Below, in pieces: positions 11,477 through 21,985 of a DNA stretch of 64,000 bases; the first letter of the stretch is position 1; each line of letters opens with the position of its first letter. The position numbers and the translations under genes were made by a program. The notes below the pieces were generated by a model. The model searched no databases and had not been told where the DNA came from. It worked only from the letters and a program-made list of their open reading frames with translations. Source of the DNA: Riptortus pedestris (taxonomy: Eukaryota; Arthropoda; Insecta; Hemiptera; Alydidae); the NCBI GenBank assembly GCA_019009955.1, contig CM032231.1, positions 109,857,501 through 109,921,500 of the forward strand, in the 5' to 3' direction.

Positions 11477-12051
11477 CCTTTCCTCTTGTCCTCCTTTGGT
11501 TGTATCTTTCTGTCAGTGTGTGTGGGGGCATTAATGCCGAGGGGGAAACAGTGGACGCTGTTTCGGGAACAAGTTCAGCGTTCTTAGAACTGGTAAAGTG
11601 AGTGATTCGGGTTCAGTCCTTGCTGGATTTGGTGGGGCTGTTACATTAATATTTTTTTGCTGAAGAACACTTGGGAACAATACAAAAAATAAAATAAAAA
11701 TATGTAAAAAAAAATGACAACATTCATGTTTTTAGCAATTTCAAAACAATTATGTATTTGGAATATAAGCTCATAATTGCAAGATTTATCGTATTGTTTG
11801 TCATTACACATGCTTTTACTGTGAAATAATTAAACAAAATTAGGTAAAATTAAAGGTAAAGGTTAAATAAAACATGGCGTCATTCGATCATACCAAACGA
11901 TAAAGACAATTACTTAGTGCTATAATAAAGGTAATTAAAACTTGTACTAAGGGAACTAAATGCCTGTATTCTAATTGGAATAGGAGCGCAGTACAATCAA
12001 AAACCCTTTGCACCAAAATCATAAGGAGGTTCTACGAAAATTGAATTATAG
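11477..12051. other. No assignable content
   Basis: AT-rich DNA with no repeat or coding signal that I recognise. It includes a GC-richer part at 11480-11640. Confidence 0.5.
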
Positions 12052-12258
12052 TCACTGGCACAAAACAAGCACGTCTAACGATTTTGGCGTAATGGCCGTT
12101 GCTTCTTCTTCAAAGTTGAATTGTAGTTGCTCCGTTATCAGCCCGACTGCAGTACACACATCGGCTAAGAGGAGGTACCCGGCTTGCTCCAGACTACCAG
12201 GTTTTACCCTACTCTCCCCTATAGCCACGAATGTGAAATTCTCTTGAATAAAAGCATG
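12052..12258 (-). CDS. Possible coding fragment, unknown protein
   Basis: The minus strand is open for about 68 codons and ends in TGA at 12054-12052. It lacks an ATG. Composition is protein-like, with segments such as LEQAGYLLLADVCTAVGL and FEEEATAITPKSLDVL, and the local GC content is higher than in the flanks. An acceptor-like TTTTATTCAAG lies at its upstream edge. It may be a terminal exon or a transposon piece. I do not recognise the family. A 79-codon plus-strand frame covers the same bases and is the less protein-like reading. Confidence 0.25.
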   Translation of the reverse strand, partial: HAFIQENFTFVAIGESRVKPGSLEQAGYLLLADVCTAVGLITEQLQFNFEEEATAITPKSLDVLVLCQ

Positions 12259-12274
12259 CTATGTGTTTATCCTT

Positions 12275-12336
12275 TTAGCAGAAATCAGCTATTGAGGTCG
12301 GACTCATGACGCGATTTTAGAAAATTTTCTTCAAAT
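12275..12336 (+). mobile_element. HINE, 5' half, interrupted by a gypsy element
   Basis: The segment TAGCAGAAATCAGCTATTGA then CATGACGCGATTTTAGAAAA is the HINE 5' end, with half of its palindrome lost. It stops where the gypsy LTR region starts. The matching 3' half follows at 16567, beyond the retrotransposon. Confidence 0.7.
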
Positions 12337-12341
12337 CACTG

Positions 12342-12470
12342 AATAGATAAACAAAAATGGTTCGGAGCAGAGTTCACGAAAATTAAAAGATTGAAGAACA
12401 CAAAATGCAATAAATAATAACAATCGGTCTTTGAATAGATAACAACAAAAATGGTTCGGAGCAGAGTTCA
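12342..12470 (+). repeat. 91-bp tandem duplication beside the gypsy 3' LTR
   Basis: The block with AAAATGGTTCGGAGCAGAGT occurs at about 12353 and again at about 12448. It may be the continuation (R/U5 part) of the 3' LTR on the minus strand, a part that the 5' LTR lost. Confidence 0.55.
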
Positions 12471-12491
12471 CAAAAGCACAACACACACAAC

Positions 12492-12655
12492 TGCGAGAGT
12501 GAGCGGTCAATTTTTTACACTGACTGAAAGGTTATTATATGGTTGCTCGCAGTGTAGCCACGTTAAAATTAGATTAATAACTTCCTGGCAACACTGTGAT
12601 TGGGACCACGTGGCATCTAGTAAGGGATAGGTTATAGAGCAGGCCAAGCTGCTAC
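12492..12655 (-). repeat. Gypsy 3' LTR (at least its U3 part)
   Basis: It matches 16402-16566 with few differences, for example ATAGG against TTAGG in the block before the final GCTGCTACA. On the plus strand it is followed by (TA)n and TTTGTCTGTTAACGC, as the other LTR is. Confidence 0.75.
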
Positions 12656-12709
<54 letters not shown>

Positions 12710-12732
12710 CTGTTAACGCCCTAGCGGTCGCG
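12656..12732 (+). mobile_element. (TA)n plus HINE snippet between gypsy pol and its LTR
   Basis: A (TA)n run at 12657-12706 is followed by TTTGTCTGTTAACGCCCTAG and CGGTCGCGAC. The HINE sequence ends abruptly at the pol sequence GAGTCTGGTGAGG. The pol frame reads through it as a long Ile-Tyr run, which is why an open frame appears to extend to 12507. Confidence 0.8.
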
Positions 12733-13688
12733 ACGAGTCTGGTGAGGTTGTTCCGCTTGTGTGGCTGTGTCTTGGGCTGAAGACTGGTTGGAAGGGTGCA
12801 GTGTTGTCTGAGGATTCGCAGAGGTCTGCTGTGCTGAGGGGTTTGTTGAGATGAGTCCTGGATGATGTAGGCTGGCTTCAGACGGTCGAGTGAGACGGTT
12901 CTTGGCCCCGTAGGAAGTTGGATCTTGAATGTCTTCGGCTGTCGTTCCAGTACCAGATGAGGTCCTGAGTATGGTGGTGTTAGGGGTTGGCGAACTGTAT
13001 CATCTCGTAGGAACACATGAGTGCAGTTCCTGAGGTCCTTAGGAACAAAGGTTTGGCTGCTGCTGGGACGGTGAGGTGCTGGTCGAAGGTCCTTCATGTG
13101 GTCCCTCAACCTCCGCAGGAACTCCTCGGGGTCCTCAGGTCGTTGGTGGCTTGCGAGCAATTCACCAGGCAACCGTAGGGGCTGCCCGAATACTAGTTCT
13201 GCTGCACTACTGGTGTTATCATCACGCACTGCTGCTCTTAGACCAAGAAGTACTGTGGGCAGCAGGTCAGTCCATCTCGATGAGCCGATGAGGTGAGCTG
13301 TGAGAGCTGCTTTGAGTGTCCTGTGCCACCGTTCAATACAGCCATTACTTTGTGGATGGTAAGGAGTTGTCCTAGTACGTTTGATCCCGAGAATGTGTGT
13401 GAGCTTGCAGAATATTTGACTCTCGAACTGCCTCCCTTGGTCCGTTGTAATTCTAGTAGGGACGCCATAGCGACAGATCCAAGTCCTGTGTAGGGCTTTG
13501 GATATCGTGTCTGCACTGATGTCTTCGATTGGCTCAGCTTCAGGCCACCGGGTAAACCTATCTGTCATAGTAAGGCAATAACGTTTGCCATCCGACGTTG
13601 GGAGTGGTCCTATAATATCTATGTGGACGTGCTCGAAGCGAGCGCTTGGGGCAAAGGTTCCCGGAGGCTGAAAAGAATCGTTGGGCAA
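12733..13688 (-). pseudogene. Gypsy integrase, catalytic core and C-terminus
   Basis: It starts at FQPPGTFAPSARFEHVHIDI, the entry to the DDE core. The first Asp is in HIDIIGPLP, the second in ITTDQGRQF and the Glu in NGCIERWHR. The C-terminal module has PLTPPYSGPHLVL and VSLDRLKPAY, as in Ty3/gypsy integrases. The protein ends artificially in HINE and LTR sequence. The Cys-x2-Cys half of the zinc-binding domain, expected before FQPPGTF, is absent; this and a frameshift near 13680 break the link to the polymerase frame. Confidence 0.85.
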
Positions 13689-13689
13689 T

Positions 13690-15060
13690 GAGTCTCCTTG
13701 ACCCGCGTATACCCGGGTGGCTGAGGTTGTGGATATGAGTAAAAATCGATTGTCTCAATGATGCAGGCAGGTACGGACGCATCCGTGAGGTGCTTGTTTC
13801 GCAGAGAAGGGGCCTCGTAGCATGTGGAACTTTCATCCACTTAAGCGAGAGGGCAGGGTTTTTAAGGAGCTCGTTTATGTCAGAGTCCGTCTCTTGTAGC
13901 TCTGCAATTTTTTCATTGTCATCGGGAAGCGTAATCTCCTCCAACCTCGAGAGTGTGTCTGCGACCACATTGTCATTTCCAGCTACATGTCGAATATCGG
14001 TTGTAAACTGACTGATGAAGTTTACCAATCGGATCCTCATAGGCGTGGCTGTGTCAGCGCGTTGTCGGAACATGTGGATCAGCGGCTTGTGGTCGGTGAG
14101 TACGGTGAAGTTACGTCCTTCGATCGAGGGCCTGAAGTGACGTATTGCTCGGTGTACGGCGACCAGCTCCCTGTCGTAAGTGGAGTAACCTTGTTCTGCT
14201 TTCGTCAGTGTCTTCGAGAAAAATCCAAGAGGTTTCCAACCGGATCCTTCACGTTGCTGAAGAACCGCCCCGATGGCTGTGTTTGACGCGTCACATGCCA
14301 ATGAGAGTTCGGCATCGTCAGATGGATGTGACAAAGTGAGGGCCGACTTGATGTCTTGCTGACATAGACGAAATGCAGCGTCTGCTTCCTTGGACCATTC
14401 CAGAGTTGTTGCATCGCTCTTCTTGCAGTTGCCTACTAATGAGTGTAGGGTATGCTGGTGTTCGGCTGCGTTTGGTATGAATCGCCTATAAAAATTCAGC
14501 ATTCCCAAGAACCGCCGAAGTTGTCCCTTATTGCTGGGTCGAGGAAACTCCATGATCTGGTTAACCTTTGCTGGAAGGGGCTTGATACCTTGGGCATTCA
14601 CGAGGAAGCCCAAGAATTCAATCTCGGTCTTGCCAAACTCGCACTTGGTGGGGTTTATTGTTAGACCATGCTCGCTCAGTATTCGGAAGACGTTGTCTAA
14701 GTGTGTATGATGTTCGTCCTTGGTACTGGATGATACGAGTATGTCGTCTAGGTACACGAAGACATAGGGTAGTGCCAAAATACTATCCATGAGGCGCTGG
14801 AACGTTTGGGCAGCATTACAAAGGCCGAAGCACATTACCAGGAACTCGAAGAGACCAAAGGGTGTGATTACTGCGGTCTTCTTAACGTCTTCTTCTGCTA
14901 CAGGTACCTGGTAGTACGCCCTGTTCAGGTCAATCTTACTGAAGTAGGTCTTTCCGCTAAGATTGGTGTTGAGAGTCAGTATGTTTGGAACACCGTATCT
15001 GTCGGGAACAGTCTGTTCATTTAGACGGCGGTAGTCCCCATAAAATCGCAATTTGCCACT
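13690..15060 (-). pseudogene. Gypsy reverse transcriptase, RNase H and integrase zinc-binding start
   Basis: The reverse transcriptase shows GDYRRLNEQTVPDRY, FSKIDLNRAYYQVPV, FGLCNAAQTFQRLMD and the active-site YLDDILVSS. RNase H shows LSLACDASNTAIGAVLQQ, YSTYDRELVAVH and VLTDHKPL. Then HIHNLSHPGIRGSRRLI is the His half of the integrase zinc finger, after which the frame is lost. The ATG at 15051 is not a true start: the frame is part of a polyprotein and joins the protease through a frameshift near 15120. The RT and RNase H domains themselves look complete. Confidence 0.9.
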
Positions 15061-15070
15061 TTCTTTACCA

Positions 15071-15766
15071 CTATATGTAACGGACTTGAGTAGGGGCTGT
15101 TAGACGGCTTGCAGATGCCTTCGTCCACTGCCTTTTGAGGAATTCCTCCCTTGCAGCCCTGTAACGCTCAGCTGGGAGGCGTCGAGCTTTTGCTGTGACG
15201 GGTGGTACCTTCGTCTCGATGAAGTGCTGGATGTTATGCTTTGGTTTCTGCAGGACGGTGGACGGGCGTGTGATGGATGGGTATTTGCGTAGTAGGTCGT
15301 AATACCACTCACCAGCGGGAACTGAATATACCGTGGGTATTTTGGAGTGTGCAATGGTCCCCTTTGCTGTGAGACCCGTTTTTGCGTCTAGGAGCTGACG
15401 ACCTCTGAGATCGACGATTATGTGGTGGTGGAAGAGAAGGTCGGCGCCGATGATGGGGCTACTGATGTCTGCCAAGATGAAGGTCCAGGGGAGTGGTCGT
15501 TGGAGTCCGATATTAAGTGTCTTCCTGACTTCCCCATACGTCTTGATTGTTGTACCATTGGCAGCGTACAAAGGGAAGTTGGTTGGATGCTTCCGATCCC
15601 GCGACCTGGCTGGGAAAACAGATATACATGCACCTGTGTCCACTAAATATCTCTCTCCCGATTCTTTCTCCTTCACAAATAATCGGCGTTGGTGAGTGCC
15701 AGCGACGGAGTCCGCCATCTCGGCCGCTGCTAACAGTTTCCCTGAGCCGGAACGTTGTTCTTCCAT
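15071..15766 (-). pseudogene. Gypsy aspartic protease region
   Basis: The active-site motif is YLVDTGACISVFP, followed by ANGTTIKTYGE and DISSPIIGADLL, the flap and C-terminal parts of a retropepsin. It overlaps gag by 37 bp in another frame, which fits the programmed frameshift common in this group. Downstream the frame ends at 15071 just before the RT; a small indel probably caused this, since the usual entry into the RT is not readable in frame. Confidence 0.85.
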
Positions 15767-16398
15767 TCACAGGGCTGTCTGCATTTCTGTGCTTTTTCCC
15801 GGAAGGTCTCATGGTAATAACATAATTTTCCACTCCTGCTGCTTGAACGGCTACGTCGACGTGAGTGTGAATGTGAATGGTCCTCCCGCTCTATGCGTGC
15901 TATCTCGCTCTTCAAATCTGTGACTTCCAGGGTGAGCATCCTGACCATCTCTTCCAGCTGTGATAGCTGGGTAGGTTGTGTCTGTGAGGGTTGTGTGTTC
16001 TGTGCGCGTACTTCGAGGATGCTGGGCTCATATACTTCAGCGATACGATCTGCAATCTCAGCCAGTTTATCAACTGAGGCCTCGTTGGTAACGGCTAGCA
16101 TGGCCTGTATACGGTCGGGAAGTGCCCTCAGCCATACATGACGTAAGAGGTTTGGGGGTATAGCGGCGCCAGCTAGTCGTTTCAATTCGTTGAGGAGTTG
16201 GGAAGGTCGTTCTCCTTCGGATAGACGTTTCTCTTCGAGAAGTCGCCGGATCCGTAAGTTTTCGGATTCCGTGAATGTGTGGAGAAGCCGGTTTTTAAGG
16301 GCTTCATATGGGTCAGCCGGGGGATTTTTAACTATATCGGCCACCTCTTTTAGAATTTCGAAGTCTAGGTTGGCAGTAACTAACTGGAATTTAATCCT
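15730..16398 (-). pseudogene. Gypsy gag, N-terminus missing
   Basis: Homology starts near RIKFQLVTANLDFEILKEVA, continues through VKNPPADPYEALKNRLL and RRLLEEKRLSEGERPSQLL, and ends in a zinc-knuckle-like CYYHETFREKAQKC. The residues before RIKF come from LTR sequence, so the apparent ATG at 16431 is fortuitous. The lost N-terminus would hold the first capsid helices. An Arg/Ser-rich linker precedes the cysteines. Confidence 0.8.
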
Positions 16399-16401
16399 AG
16401 A

Positions 16402-16563
16402 GAGCGAGAGTGAGCGGTTCATTTTATACACGGACTGAAAGGTTATTATATGTTTGCTCGCAGTGTAGCCACGTTAAAATTAGATTAATAACTTCCTGGC
16501 AACACTGTGATTGGGACCACGTGGCATCTAGTAAGGGTTAGGTTATAGAGCAGGCCAAGCTGC

Positions 16564-16566
<3 letters not shown>
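16402..16566 (-). repeat. Gypsy 5' LTR, truncated
   Basis: Direct repeat of 12492-12655. It is joined on one side to gag codons without a leader and on the other to (TA)n and the HINE 3' half. Confidence 0.75.
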
Positions 16567-16638
<72 letters not shown>

Positions 16639-17097
16639 CTGTTAACGCCAGCGTCGCAATTTTTCTTTGGCCGTTAACAAATTTCATATTTAAGCGTTTT
16701 ATGTAAAAAGAAAGATCAAGTTCGTTATTAGTTGAAATCGGACACGCGGGAGGGAGGGTTTAGAGGGGAGATTTTAGAAAATTTGAAATATCTCCGTTAT
16801 TGTGCGTCGGATCGAAAAAGTGTATAGAATCCTCTTATTGCAAATTAAATTTACTATAAATATTGTTCTATACATTTATTTTCTATCTTGAATATTAACC
16901 GAAATATTTGCATTTGTATTGTGAGTGTAGTCGGCACTATCCGCCGAGAGCACTGGTGGCCGTTTTGGACACTATTCCTCCCTCGTGAATAGGTATAGAG
17001 ATACCTTCCTACTACTATTATTATTAGGCAGATTTCTCTATTGTAACTTCACGTGGGAAATCTGCTTAGTTTACGCAGCCCCTGCGTGACGGACTTT
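16567..17097 (+). mobile_element. HINE, 3' half after (TA)n
   Basis: (TA)n at 16567-16634, then TTTGTCTGTTAACGCCAGCG, the G-rich block near 16745-16765, the subterminal GGGAAATCTGCT and the hairpin GCAGCCCCTGC with TGACGGACTTTT at the end. A segment of about 70 bp before the end (16920-17035) is an insertion not shared with other copies. Confidence 0.75.
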
Positions 17098-17325
17098 TAT
17101 CTATATATTTGTCTGTTACCGCTCTAGCGGTCGCAATTTTTGTTTAATCCTTACCAAACTTCATATTTAAGCGTTTTATGTAAAAAGAAAGATCAAATTC
17201 TTTAACGGCTGACATTCAACCAAAGGAAGGGAGGGGGGGGGGGTTAGAGGGGTGGATTTTCGAAATATCTCCATTACTATAGGTCGGATCGAAAACTTGT
17301 ATAGAACAAATCTTATTCTTATAAC
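17098..17325 (+). mobile_element. HINE fragment in tandem
   Basis: A new start, ATATATTTGTCTGTTACCGC, follows the previous 3' end directly. The copy includes the G-rich block (17218-17250) and stops near 17325 after CTTGTATAGAACAAATCTTA. Confidence 0.7.
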
Positions 17326-18340
17326 ACCTCAGAGTCTTGATTAAAAATAATAAAACTTCTTATTGGTGATATTTCTACTGCGGTGTTGAATCCACTACTA
17401 GTACTACATCATAATGCTATACGATTATTTTGTGTTATAAAATGATGCATTTTATTATGAGTATTTTTCTACTTTTTTACGTCCTGCGTCTCCTTAACAG
17501 CCTAATAGTCCTTTGAAATATATCATCTATTCGCGTTATCATGGCAGATTTTGGTCTAACAATACTTCTAAATTAAATTTCTAGTTAAAAAGTCTTGATA
17601 TTAATGATCTAAGAAATATCCGAAATACTTCATCATTCATTCTTAAATTAATCTGGAAATATATTGGAATTCTTCATAAAAATTAATCCTCCATCTAAAA
17701 TAATATCCATTTAAGTTCTTCTAGAAATATTTGAAGTTTTATTTTGTACCCATGAGAATCTTCAAACTTAAATGCACTAAAACCTGCTGTAGCTGTGGAT
17801 TCCATAACCAAAATTTTCATGGAAGGTTAAAAACTCATTTTTACGCTGGGCAATTGACACCTGTAAAACTGTTTTATTGATTTAAGGTCGTCACCAAACA
17901 TTAAAGTATATTTAATCATATATTTTCAAAATACATACGTCTCTACTTCTTAACTGTTGTTTGTTAATCTATTTAAGTATGGATGAGTGGAGAGAGATAC
18001 ACCCACGTTGAGTTTATTCAGTGGCCTTTGTAAAACAAGTGACACGTAAAAATTCGGGGAATTCGTCATGATGGTTTGCGTAAGCTCAACATCAGTTTTG
18101 CCCGACCTTTTTTCCCCCGTCTGTGTTCATTGGCTGAACTCTGTTTAGCACTTTTTCCTTTCCGACCTCTCCAGCTATAATTTGGCTTTGTAATATGACT
18201 ACACGTGAACAACAATTTTTCTGGGTTTTCATTAGAAAAAAGTGCTATTGAGTTTATATATTTTTATATATTCACAGTTGATTTTTAAAGCCACCACCAC
18301 TTATTTTTTTTCTATCAAAGTTTTTTTACACACACACCAC
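17326..18340. other. No assignable content
   Basis: AT-rich DNA without coding frames or recognised repeats. GC is slightly higher at 17940-18230. Confidence 0.5.
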
Positions 18341-18410
18341 ACACACACACATATATATATATATTATATATAATTTTATATATATATATTTATATATATA
18401 TATATATAGG
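18341..18410 (+). repeat. (CA)n-(TA)n compound microsatellite
   Basis: CA units are followed by several interrupted TA runs. A separate (TA)n is at 18549-18586. Confidence 0.85.
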
Positions 18411-18545
18411 CCTAAATGCTTCAATTCAGTCACATACGCACACTTTATTCTATTACAAACTGTCATATTTGAACTTGAAATACAAAACGATCATAGCTTT
18501 AATTTTGAAAATGTGCAAATTTTGGATTGCGAAAATCACAAATTT

Positions 18546-18589
<44 letters not shown>

Positions 18590-18734
18590 CATAGCACAAA
18601 ATAATTAATAAAAGAGAATTGAGATATTTAAAAAAAATATATTTATCAAACAATTTTCAAACAGGCTAAAAAGTTTTAAAAATGTTTTTTGTAATTATAA
18701 ATTCCTACAAATTTACTACTGATAATTCTTACAC

Positions 18735-18900
18735 AGGAGCAGCGTTAACTAAGCAAATTTCCCACGTGCACCACGTATTTGCATTTATCTCTAAACGTAA
18801 AAGTTCAATGAGAGTAATATTTGATATGTAGGCTTCAAATAATTAGCTTCATAATATAACAGCTCTTTATACTTGTCAACATGATTTCATTATTAATTTG
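18735..18900 (-). mobile_element. HINE 3' fragment
   Basis: AGCAAATTTCCCACGTGC on the plus strand is the complement of the subterminal repeat, next to a damaged hairpin (GGAGCAGCGTTAAC). It continues with the tail block common to the longer HINE subfamily. Confidence 0.5.
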
Positions 18901-19072
18901 GTTTAATCCAACTTCCTGTTAGCTCCCTTCTCATAAACTATAATCTCAAGACTGTCTTGTTAGCAGATTTCCCTTATGGGAAGTCAGCTATTGAGGTTGT
19001 ACTCATGATGCGATGTCTTTAAATGTCCAACTATCCTCCCTATTGACGAAAATGAGGTCCGTTGAATATATA

Positions 19073-19109
<37 letters not shown>

Positions 19110-19162
19110 CTGTTACCGCTATAGAAGTCGCAATTTTCGTCATTGTTACCAAACTTGATATA

Positions 19163-19825
19163 CACTCAACCGCAAAAAAAAAAAAACCGGACACTTAGAT
19201 TTAGTCTTATAATTTTGTTAAAATAATAATATATATGTATTTTATCGATCTTTTTTAATTAAATAATAATTGGTTAATCTATAGGTTATTTAAGACAATA
19301 ATATCTGCAAAAAGGGATTAATTTTTATGAATTTTTACACAAAAATTACAAAATAAAAAAAAAAATAAAAGAGATAAAATTACATACATTAAAATATAAA
19401 AAAATTATTCTTCATTTTTTTTACCAGTGAATGGTTAGACTTCGTTTGTTTTTTATTAAAACCCCCAGCGTTTCGGCAATGTAACGGAGCTCCAAGCTTC
19501 CATCTTAGTTTGAAAGACCACCATTATTAGGACCAAAAAATTAAATAAAAATAAAAACATTAATCTTAAAGACATGCTTGGTTAGTAATTAATTAGATGT
19601 TTAAAAATGTGCGAATAAATAATTACAGTTTAGAATAGATCAAACCTTCACGACAATTAATCTAATCTGAGTTTTATCTAATTGGTTACTAATCCTGAGG
19701 GATATTAGTTCAATGGATTTAGACTCTAAATTTGTCTGTAATAAATAGAATACCCACATAACAGCCAAAATTGCTGAAATTAGCTTTTCATTCGACAAAA
19801 ATGATAGTGTCGGTTTTTTTTTGCG

Positions 19826-19863
<38 letters not shown>

Positions 19864-19874
19864 GGTTGAGTTGC
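19163..19874 (-). mobile_element. Mariner-like MITE
   Basis: The left end is CACTCAACCGCAAAAAAA with CCGGACACTTAGATTTAG. The right end is the inverted form, broken by a run of more than 30 C (19829-19861). TA flanks both sides, and the HINE target GATATATAATCG is restored by removing it. The interior is homologous, in the opposite orientation, to 35415-36037. Confidence 0.75.
19829..19861 (+). repeat. Poly-C run
   Basis: An uninterrupted C run of about 33 lies inside the right terminal inverted repeat of the MITE. It splits GCGGT from GGTTGAG. Confidence 0.9.
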
Positions 19875-20606
19875 ATATAATCGTTTTATATAAAAAGAAA
19901 GATCAAGTTCGTTATCGGCTGAAATTGGACGAGGGATGGGGAGGGGTTAAGAGATGGAGAATTTTGAAATTTCCATTATTATGAGACGGATTGAAAAATT
20001 GTACAGCATGTGTCTTATTGCAAGTATAATGTTCTATAAATGTTATTATGTACATTTATTCTCTAAACGCCCACCCCTACTCATGTCACATAAACATTAC
20101 TCTGTTATATAATAAAACAAATTATTTGAAACTTAAATGCCAAATATTGTTCCCATTGAGCTTTTACTTTTTAAGATAAATGCAAATGCTTGGACTTTTG
20201 GACGGACGGACTTTTTGCGTTACCGCTCTAGCGGTTGCAATTTTTGTTTTACCGTTACCAAACTTGATATATATAATCGTTTTATGTAAAAAGAAAGATC
20301 AAGTTGTGTTAACGGTCTGTAATTCAGACCAGGGGTGAGGTGAGTGAGGGTTAGAGGGGGAGTATTTCCCTAAAGTTCTTAATATCTCCCGTTAATATGC
20401 ATCGGATCGAATATAAGTAATATTTATAGTAACCATTCTTTATCGGTACATAAAATGTTCTATAATAATATTTTGTTCCGTTCTTTTCAGTTACACTTTC
20501 TTCGATTATTAACTGAGGTTATTTGCTTTTCTAGTTTTTAGGTCTTCATAAACCCTCACTCCTACTTTCTCATATATACAATATTCTATTATTGTTATGA
20601 AGCATT

Positions 20607-21703
20607 TGAAGGGCCAGGGGGAAAAAAGATGAAAGTCACTTTTTCGTCGATTTTGAGATATTAACGCTATCAAGGGGCTATGAAGGAGTAATATCATCTA
20701 GTAGAACAACAAGGGGGGGAAAAGATGAGAATCGACCGAAATGTGCATGAAAAGATTCGGGGTAAGGGGGAAAATAGATGAATGTCACAAGCGATATTTT
20801 GCGATTCCTGTGCTGGGCAGAATAAAAATTATACCCTAATTCGTAACCTTCATCATTTAGTGACTGAGAAGCATCGTTTCGACAGTGTTGAAGTATATTT
20901 TCCCATTCGAGGGCATTCATACCTCGAATGTGATAAAAACATGAGTTACATTAACCAGCAGACTTACGTTGATTTGCCCGATGGATGGAAGGAATAGCAG
21001 AGAGAGGCCGTCGCCCTTTGCTCTGATCAACTGCCAGCAAGAACTTTTCAAGACATGGACAGAATTCTTGAATCCTATGTACTTGAAAAATTGTCCCTTT
21101 CCCATTAGGCCCGTGCGTTGTTTAAAGGTCATGAATGAACATCCTTCAAAAATATTTCACCGAAACACTTTTTCTGGTTGTTACATTGACGCAGAAATCC
21201 TTTGGAAACCACTAAAAAGGGGAAAAACGCAAGAAAACGTCCTGCTCCACGTAGACCTTTAACTAACCTGTATGATGGACCATTGCCAATTTCTCAACCA
21301 AAGTTCAACGACTTGCAACAATTAAAAAAATGTTTGGTTAACCCCGCTGCGAAGGCGTTCTTTAAGAATTTGCCCAGCATAAATCCAGCAGCTTTTCACG
21401 ATGACAGCGAAGATCATCGTCATCAAACCTGGATTCCCCAGATGAATAAATTTTCATAAAATGTTTTGTTCATTGTCAGTAAAATATAAGTTGTTCATTA
21501 AGTTTTTTTTCACCTTCATCATTTCACCTAGGAGCTACATGGAACTGCATATAATGATTACTAATATCTATTAGGAATTGATACACTAAAAAAAATAAGT
21601 ATGATTATATTACAAAAGGAGTTAATAGAAATCAAACTTTGTTTTTCATTTTTCTCGAAATCACTTTTTGGTCACTTTCATCTTTTTTCCCCCTGACCCT
21701 TCA
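20607..21703 (+). mobile_element. DNA transposon with terminal inverted repeats and a DUF7869-like gene
   Basis: The ends share TGAAGGG(C/T)CAGGGGG, AAAAAAGATGAAAGT and more, over about 33 bp in inverted orientation (20607-20640 and 21671-21703). Two further GGGGGAAAA(N)AGATGA motifs lie inside at about 20714 and 20765, as expected of repeated transposase-binding sites. The interior codes for one broken protein. No clear target duplication is seen; ATT or TTT at the flanks is ambiguous. It sits in a HINE, so it is younger than that copy. Confidence 0.7.
20782..21459 (+). pseudogene. DUF7869-like protein, C-terminal part, frameshifted
   Basis: Three overlapping frames give one protein. Frame 1 (20782-20996) has FCDSCAGQNKN and YFPIRGHSYLECDKNMSY. 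Frame 2 (about 20985-21210) has SPFALINCQQELFKTW and NCPFPIRPVRCLKV. Frame 3 (about 21205-21459) has LYDGPLPISQPKFNDLQQLK. I recall this motif series from a large, repeat-encoded family of invertebrates annotated as DUF7869. Asp in DSCAGQNKN could be a catalytic Asp of an RNase H-like fold, which is inference. The position between inverted repeats suggests a transposase. The N-terminal half is missing, so this is an internal deletion derivative with at least two frameshifts. Confidence 0.6.
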
Positions 21704-21879
21704 TTTTATTTGAAGCTTAAATAGCAAATATTGTTGTCATTGTACTTTTAAGTTTTGAAATAAATGCAAATACGTGGGAAATCTGCTTAGTTAACGCAGG
21801 TCCTGCTTGACGGACTTTTTTTTTTCGGAATGGTATCAGTTCACATTTTAATCAGACATATGCTCTCTAATTTCCAGAA

Positions 21880-21950
21880 AAAAAAACAATTTTCACAGTT
21901 CCTGCGTGATGTAGAAGTCCGTCACACAGGAACAGTGAGAAAAATTATTT
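21880..21950. repeat. Inverted pair of HINE 3' ends
   Basis: CACAGTTCCTGCGTGATG is followed after four bases by AGTCCGTCACACAGGAAC and AGTG. Both are damaged HINE termini and together form a palindrome. Confidence 0.6.
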
Positions 21951-21985
21951 TTAATCAATTGTATTATTAAATATGTAATCAATTT

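Larger units (their letters stand above)
12337..16566 (-). mobile_element. Ty3/gypsy LTR retrotransposon, truncated
   Basis: Coding order on the minus strand is gag, protease, reverse transcriptase, RNase H, integrase. Near-identical direct repeats of about 165 bp lie at 12492-12655 and 16402-16566, each starting TGTAGCAGCTTGGCC on the minus strand, so they are taken as LTRs. The gag N-terminus, 5' leader and primer-binding site are missing: the 5' LTR joins mid-gag directly. The pol 3' end and polypurine tract are replaced by a (TA)n-HINE junction. No env-like frame is present. The copy is inactive. Confidence 0.85.
18959..20217 (+). mobile_element. HINE, nearly complete, split by a MITE
   Basis: The 5' palindrome (AGCAGATTTCCCTTATGGG) is at 18962, (TA)n is at 19075-19106, and the 3' half starts at TTTGTCTGTTACCGCTATAG. 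The 3' half is interrupted in CTTGATATA by the MITE 19163-19874 and resumes at TAATCGTTTTATATAAAAAG. The end GACGGACTTTTT is kept, but the preceding hairpin is lost. Confidence 0.75.
20218..21820 (+). mobile_element. HINE in tandem, split by a TIR transposon
   Basis: It starts at TTACCGCTCTAGCGGTTGCA directly after the previous copy. The G-rich block is at 20330-20365. It is interrupted at 20607-21703 and resumes at TTATTTGAAGCTTAAATAGC. It ends with GGGAAATCTGCT, a degenerate hairpin and GACGGACTTTTT. Confidence 0.7.

Noticed and set aside
13987..16438. Plus-strand frames over the gypsy element
   Set aside because: Shadows of the minus-strand gag-pol frames, which have clear motifs.
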